From positions 1 through 64,000 of the forward strand of contig NZ_LMUJ01000032.1 in the NCBI RefSeq assembly GCF_009765975.1: DNA of 64,000 nt. The letters run 5' to 3'. Every line of letters starts with the position of its first letter. Positions within the stretch are counted from its first letter, which is position 1. The translations under genes and the position numbers were made by a program. Positions 61,401 through 64,000 of this stretch are shown one piece after another. The notes under the pieces were generated by a model, which had not been told where the DNA came from, made no database searches, and saw nothing but the letters and a program-made list of their open reading frames with translations. The DNA is from Acidisphaera sp. S103. GTDB taxonomy: Bacteria > Pseudomonadota > Alphaproteobacteria > Acetobacterales > Acetobacteraceae.

Positions 61401-64000
61401 TCCGGTCGTCGGCAATGCGCTGGCCTCGGCCGGCAGTTTCGTGACGCAACTGCAGACCGACATCAATAAGATCGGGTCGGAGGCGGGCGTCCAGGACATC
61501 TATAACGCGCTGACGGGTGCTCTTTCGGCTTTCGATCCGGCGACGCCGGTGGTCCAAATCCAGTATCTGACCACCGGTTCCACTTCGTGGGACACCTTCG
61601 TTACGGGCGACGCGTCGGCGTTGCCGTCTCAGGTTTCGGATATCGAAGACATCCAGATCATCTTCACGCTTGGTGGCACGTGGTCGCCGGGCACCTCGCC
61701 GAACCTTAATCTTGGCCTGCCTGGCCTGGGGCTGACGGTCACACAAGGCGCGGTGTCGGTCAGCGCGGGGTGGAACCTGGCGTTCACCCTGGGCGTCGAT
61801 CGCAACAGCGGTCCCTATATCGTTACGGCAGGGGGCAGCGGCAACCAATCCCTTTCCATCTCCAACGGCGTGACGGCCGACCTTGTTGCCAACGTGTCGA
61901 CCACCGCCGCGATCACCGCGACGCTGGGCTTCCTGGCGTTGACCGCGACGCAGCCGATCCCGGGCCAGCCCGACCCGGACAATACCGGCGACACCGCGGT
62001 GCAGACGCAGGCGTCGTTGAATTTTACCGCTGGGTTGACCGGCGGAACGAGCACGATTGGCGGAGAAACCGTCGAAAACCTTACGTCGTTCAGCGGCAGC
62101 AACCTGAACATCGCCGTGACCGGCAGCGCGGAGATCGACCTGGATCTCAAGCTTGGGTTTGGTTCGGGTGGCACGGTGGATACGCAGTATCCGCATTTCA
62201 CCGCACAGCTTCTGATTGGCGCGGCGGCGCCGGAGGGAAGTCCGGCGGGCACCCCGGGTGCCTGGACGTTCACCAGCGACAACCTGGACGCGACTGCCGC
62301 ACCGAGCGTGGATTTGAACAATATCTCGCTGGATCTGGGCGATTTCCTGAACAATTACCTGAATACGATTCTCAGTCCGCTGGCCCAGGTGCTGGAACCG
62401 ATTCAGCCGATCCTGAACTTCCTGAACACCCCGATTCCCATCATCAACGAGCCGCTGGTCCAGGCGATCTCCGACATCTTCGGCGGCGACGTTCAGAATT
62501 TTTCGTCGATCGTCAGTTTCGTCGATGCGGTCGTCGATTTCTCCAACGATCTGGGCGCGTCAGGGATGATTTCCCTGGGTAGTTTCAATTTTAACCAGTT
62601 CGATCTGCGGCAGGCGCCCGGCAGCGGCGGCAACTCGATACCCGACGACGATTCCAGCCAGCTTATGACCGACTTGCAAAACCCGTCGGATTTCACGGCA
62701 AGCCCCGACGATCCCAATCCTTTGGCGGCGGCGGAGGGTGATAATTCCGGGTTCGGCTCTTTCATGCAGGAGGCCGGTTCCGGCAGCATCCTGTTCCCGG
62801 TCCTGACAAATCCGTCGAGCTTGATCGGCCTGTTGTTCAACCAGCAGGCAACCCTGGTGGAAATCACTTCGCCGGAACTGTATGCGCAAATCAGCACCAG
62901 TATCGACATCCCGGTCTATCCGCTTATCACCGCCAATCTGACGGCGTCTTTCAGCATCGATGCCCGGTTCTCCGGGGGCTACGACACGTACGGCATTCTG
63001 GAGGCGGTGCATGACGCGGCGAGCAATCCCGGTGCGATCCCGGGCGATCTGGCCGACGGGTTCTTCATCAACGATGCCCAGACGCAAAGCAAGATAGGCA
63101 TGGAGCCGGCGACGTTCGTCGGCATTCAAGGGATGATCGGTGTTGGCGCCAGCGTTGGCTTCGGCAGCCTGCTCAGTGTTGGGGTCGGCGGCGGCATCGG
63201 GATGAGCATAAGCGTTTCGTTGAAGGATTACGCGCCTTCGAACTATGCCCCCAATGGTGAGACCGCGGCCGCCTATGCCGCGGCCAATGACGGCAATGGC
63301 AAGACGCGGCCGAGTGAGATCGCGGCGTGGATCGAGGAGTTTGGCGATCCGCTTTGTGCGTTCAACCTGAATGGCGACATCACGGCCGATCTTTTTATCG
63401 AAGAACAGGTCGTGGGCCTCACTTTTACGCAGTCGATTTTCAACGTCACGCTGTTTTCCTTCACGGCGGGTGTTAACTGCAATGTCCAGTTCGAGAATCT
63501 GGGCACCGTGGTCGATGGCGAGTTGACGCTGTACACCGGCGCAGACTTCTACAAGCGCGATGTTTACACCGAGGGGCTTACCGGTGAGGTCCTGTCGGCC
63601 GGGCCGAGCGAGGAAGGCAACGACGACTTCACGGTGTCGCAAAAGTCGCCCACGGAGATCCTGGTCACCGCCAGCGATGGGTCCAGCGAGACGTTTACCG
63701 GGGTCACCAGCCTGTTTGCGGAACTTGGGACCGGCGACAACACGTTGGACGTTACCAGCGCATTGAAGGCGGCGAACGGTGACACGATCAACGAAACGAT
63801 TATCGGCGGCACGGGCACCCAGGAGGGTAACGATACGATCACGGCCGGCGGCGGCGACGACCTGATCGAGGCCGGTGACGGCACAGCCCAGATCGTCGGT
63901 GGTGACGGGTCGGACACGATCTATGGCGGGACGACAAGCAGCCCGGGCGTCAGCATCAACATCGTCACCAAGAAGACCCAGAATGCCGACGGTACGACGT
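55426..64000 (+). CDS. Giant LEPR-XLL / RTX-repeat secreted or surface protein (partial, 3' end outside window)
   Basis: One uninterrupted frame from ATG 55426 runs at least 2858 codons and leaves the window still open. Near the N-terminus is the LEPR-XLL motif (LEPRVLLSGD, residues 53-62), known from very large bacterial proteins with VCBS or RTX repeats. The body is rich in Ala, Gly, Thr, Ser and Asp, with almost no Cys, and looks like repeated beta-domains. From about residue 2808, glycine-aspartate repeats (GGGDDLIEAGDG, GGDGSDTIYGG) resemble calcium-binding RTX repeats. There is no N-terminal signal peptide, so type I secretion with a C-terminal signal beyond the window is the likeliest route; no secretion genes are in view. 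Possible roles are adhesion or biofilm matrix; none is shown. Confidence 0.85.
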   Translation, partial: MGLYQRLLRTVSQQALFARGYDGGGAPGGSRAGKATADTADRLLRTPLVFETLEPRVLLSGDPITAAAQNALLAGLQSFEAWTATQLNHQAQLAQQLPVVSTSVGDLVDLPGQVQTHLVQPIEAYFASNGAASTYEGLAAALQADPADAGGVVGVFAHGEYLFTLSTFQTSAPITAPLNLTSGTAGISLQIGTPPTLSGQATVSMALTFGYDTGSVTGAAPGFFIQPAKITEGVSLAAAGFNTTATLGAANATVTGGSASVAATATVQLQDPVAGDPNNYITPAELNGEPMTALVSTSLSGSANLTLPISSNLLAGGTQSLQLNWSGDLASVGGSNLNSLGAWAQLDTISPALVRQAVNALPGLISSAVGSAGFGAGVPVLGQDLGQLFDLGSDFTTAAAGIGNATSLDQVAAALQNNGIAVTFSVNAADNELDMLVNASNAFDTTVPYTIDTQIGGTNFVLNGSVQATGTATAALTVGLSFDTTLPDDQRLVLVENSSALSLAFTAITASPITATAALGLMRVQVNDGSLTIGAQNGSTVDPTKPATATIAFSGTSGGRVTLAQLVSSPTGSITTAYSGAIQATLPLTSPLGGNADLGMTWLLDQPAGGVPQITGAAQAASLVVAPSSLTTDPTLDAQSVAGLQTLVQWAAAVTTSADQSTALTTQMPLVNETLAQLSGLGPATSGTFPGVLNVIASAINSYAVVGASTDNFQASIISALAAFTAANPAYTFAVTATAGEIPASDTTGAEALGLTPGIDQLVFTLSVTATYASSPTFSLTPSSADDNLGFSATGTATGTVNLNVTFAIAQTSNISAQDATVVILNGLTAAATGQVSGPLPLGIGLLGATGTSGNVDLGTSVDITMTSDGTGLPQPNSIGAILGTPAGQLMTVTEQQPSSISGDFVVTSTFGILNNGTTEVTINGDPLSGSVPTVIIVGTESLDFQAFANLAPTDLLGGLSTLASAMDDVGDAPSVSGTTSEMIADVPLTDVTVGQAADFGSVFETDIVDALTASQNHAPTFDSIQQFQTELAALTGVTGSSVTYNNSSNDIDVGFTLSVGFDTTPASFTYDLTGTAGTVLGDLTNVNATTATATLSINGTGTIAVGFDFSLAPNAVQFVGATPLPTTGVLPTGSDAHFTLSLTAPGDATPTTVSVTVAAAATQANGTAAQLLTEISSALAAALTTAGLPANVVTAGMYGGALTLNLIPGMFTDMAVSTAPTDPAVYELGIAPATLPTASIVGNTALPGNGRLSADATFTVTADGGTATPITITAASTAGNSSQSQLLTQVQLALAPLNATLTNADRLPIVVGLTSAGLLSFTISGYGSTLAITAGAAAQTGLGLPTSDTVQAGAPDVYVEASAGPVPEDDVLTTNQTFTITVDGLPSMDITVYATATAGNDTPAPTGVLDPTPAQLAAEEDVTTPQQMLTNEINLALAPLNAELANAGYAQVSASIGTPASNADLDAGSTTANSDGVLFFSTMGSAATIIVQAPAGNQLGLGLDQISTAPTLSVAAGQTFNGNIDVTQLSLTGTLAVTGSVTATAELGNVEINLGPGTIAFDPTVSLSLRGSALLSNLDNPANTAAYFNEVVGGAASISLPLTAADGLGSELGLDSNAALALSAPDMFTLSGWTANTASLEGLATAQSFTFAEAKEALTQLGALVTQSAANPDGLFGQLVPLINEPLGTALGITQDFANLASDLLPGSNFTLDQLQTALNTAVTTAFGPLNSGASFGVQLTGDVLQLTLNFTPGLTATNVPINIDLPNLGLGTNPNLPGVSDIGGSVVTVTPSASFKLALDINLASPTNPVYDLDSTTQFMLGVLVTGTSGSLSLGPLGVTFAGATLLLSKTSGDTTDPATYTIGLTSTTSLATVTQQMAGSGWLSASGPVTATITGQVTVSLPLSETSDGSTTSLGSLTLTIANLGQFDRDLLAGAGSVSSQITFSPPNLASAFASADLFGNDTGILGALNTYLDQLQSVLNTDLFGLDIPVVGNALASAGSFVTQLQTDINKIGSEAGVQDIYNALTGALSAFDPATPVVQIQYLTTGSTSWDTFVTGDASALPSQVSDIEDIQIIFTLGGTWSPGTSPNLNLGLPGLGLTVTQGAVSVSAGWNLAFTLGVDRNSGPYIVTAGGSGNQSLSISNGVTADLVANVSTTAAITATLGFLALTATQPIPGQPDPDNTGDTAVQTQASLNFTAGLTGGTSTIGGETVENLTSFSGSNLNIAVTGSAEIDLDLKLGFGSGGTVDTQYPHFTAQLLIGAAAPEGSPAGTPGAWTFTSDNLDATAAPSVDLNNISLDLGDFLNNYLNTILSPLAQVLEPIQPILNFLNTPIPIINEPLVQAISDIFGGDVQNFSSIVSFVDAVVDFSNDLGASGMISLGSFNFNQFDLRQAPGSGGNSIPDDDSSQLMTDLQNPSDFTASPDDPNPLAAAEGDNSGFGSFMQEAGSGSILFPVLTNPSSLIGLLFNQQATLVEITSPELYAQISTSIDIPVYPLITANLTASFSIDARFSGGYDTYGILEAVHDAASNPGAIPGDLADGFFINDAQTQSKIGMEPATFVGIQGMIGVGASVGFGSLLSVGVGGGIGMSISVSLKDYAPSNYAPNGETAAAYAAANDGNGKTRPSEIAAWIEEFGDPLCAFNLNGDITADLFIEEQVVGLTFTQSIFNVTLFSFTAGVNCNVQFENLGTVVDGELTLYTGADFYKRDVYTEGLTGEVLSAGPSEEGNDDFTVSQKSPTEILVTASDGSSETFTGVTSLFAELGTGDNTLDVTSALKAANGDTINETIIGGTGTQEGNDTITAGGGDDLIEAGDGTAQIVGGDGSDTIYGGTTSSPGVSINIVTKKTQNADGTT

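Overview
The window is a GC-rich, tightly packed chromosomal segment that reads as an alphaproteobacterium, most likely of the Acetobacteraceae or a close Rhodospirillales relative. This rests on the gene order tig-clpP-clpX-lon-hup-tRNA-nuo, the 14-gene alphaproteobacterial-style nuo operon, a rhizobial-type GlpSTPQUV glycerol importer and overall codon use. The species cannot be named from sequence alone.

Layout. 1-3.7 kb: a DUF6065-like protein, a secreted SGNH hydrolase, and an IclR regulator divergent from a glyoxalase-fold (VOC) protein. 3.76-10.8 kb: tRNA-Leu, then the protein folding and proteolysis block (trigger factor, ClpP, ClpX, Lon) and the nucleoid protein HU. 10.8-11.5 kb: a small non-coding island with tRNA-Val, a GIY-YIG nuclease gene broken by one stop codon, three copies of a 29-nt dyad repeat, and tRNA-Asp. 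11.6-26.3 kb: the complete complex I operon nuoA-N, interrupted by palindromic repeats between nuoF/nuoG, nuoH/nuoI and nuoJ/nuoK. 26.4-41.2 kb: accessory metabolic and regulatory genes (unknown protein, serine hydrolase, Rieske oxygenase, a MarR operon, a lipoprotein hydrolase, an M20 amidohydrolase, NAD kinase with a carbon-nitrogen hydrolase, cytochrome b561, a DUF4160/DUF2442 pair, a methyltransferase-like membrane protein, an ArsR/AHSA1 operon and a tannase-family esterase). 41.25-53.1 kb: glycerol catabolism, glpR, an inserted PIN toxin-antitoxin pair on the other strand, then glpD-S-T-P-Q-U-V and glpK. 53.1-54.8 kb: a second DUF6065-like gene and a TPR gene overlapping tail to tail. 54.8-55.4 kb: a non-coding, comparatively AT-rich stretch. 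55.4 kb to the end: one enormous open frame for a LEPR-XLL/RTX surface or secreted protein that runs off the window.

How the genes work together. ClpXP and Lon degrade damaged or regulatory proteins while trigger factor folds nascent chains; lon carries a good match to a heat-shock (sigma-32) promoter. NuoA-N oxidise NADH and pump protons. The glp genes import glycerol by an ATP-driven transporter, phosphorylate it (GlpK) and oxidise glycerol-3-phosphate into the quinone pool (GlpD), under a DeoR-type repressor. Three small regulators (IclR, MarR, ArsR) each sit beside dyad or repeat sequences that look like their own operators; the ArsR palindrome, 32 bp with one mismatched pair, is the cleanest.

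I did not find a convincing entirely new system. The points most worth following are the giant LEPR-XLL protein with its structured upstream region, the palindromic repeat families lodged inside essential operons, the decayed GIY-YIG gene in its repeat island, and the paired DUF6065-like proteins.
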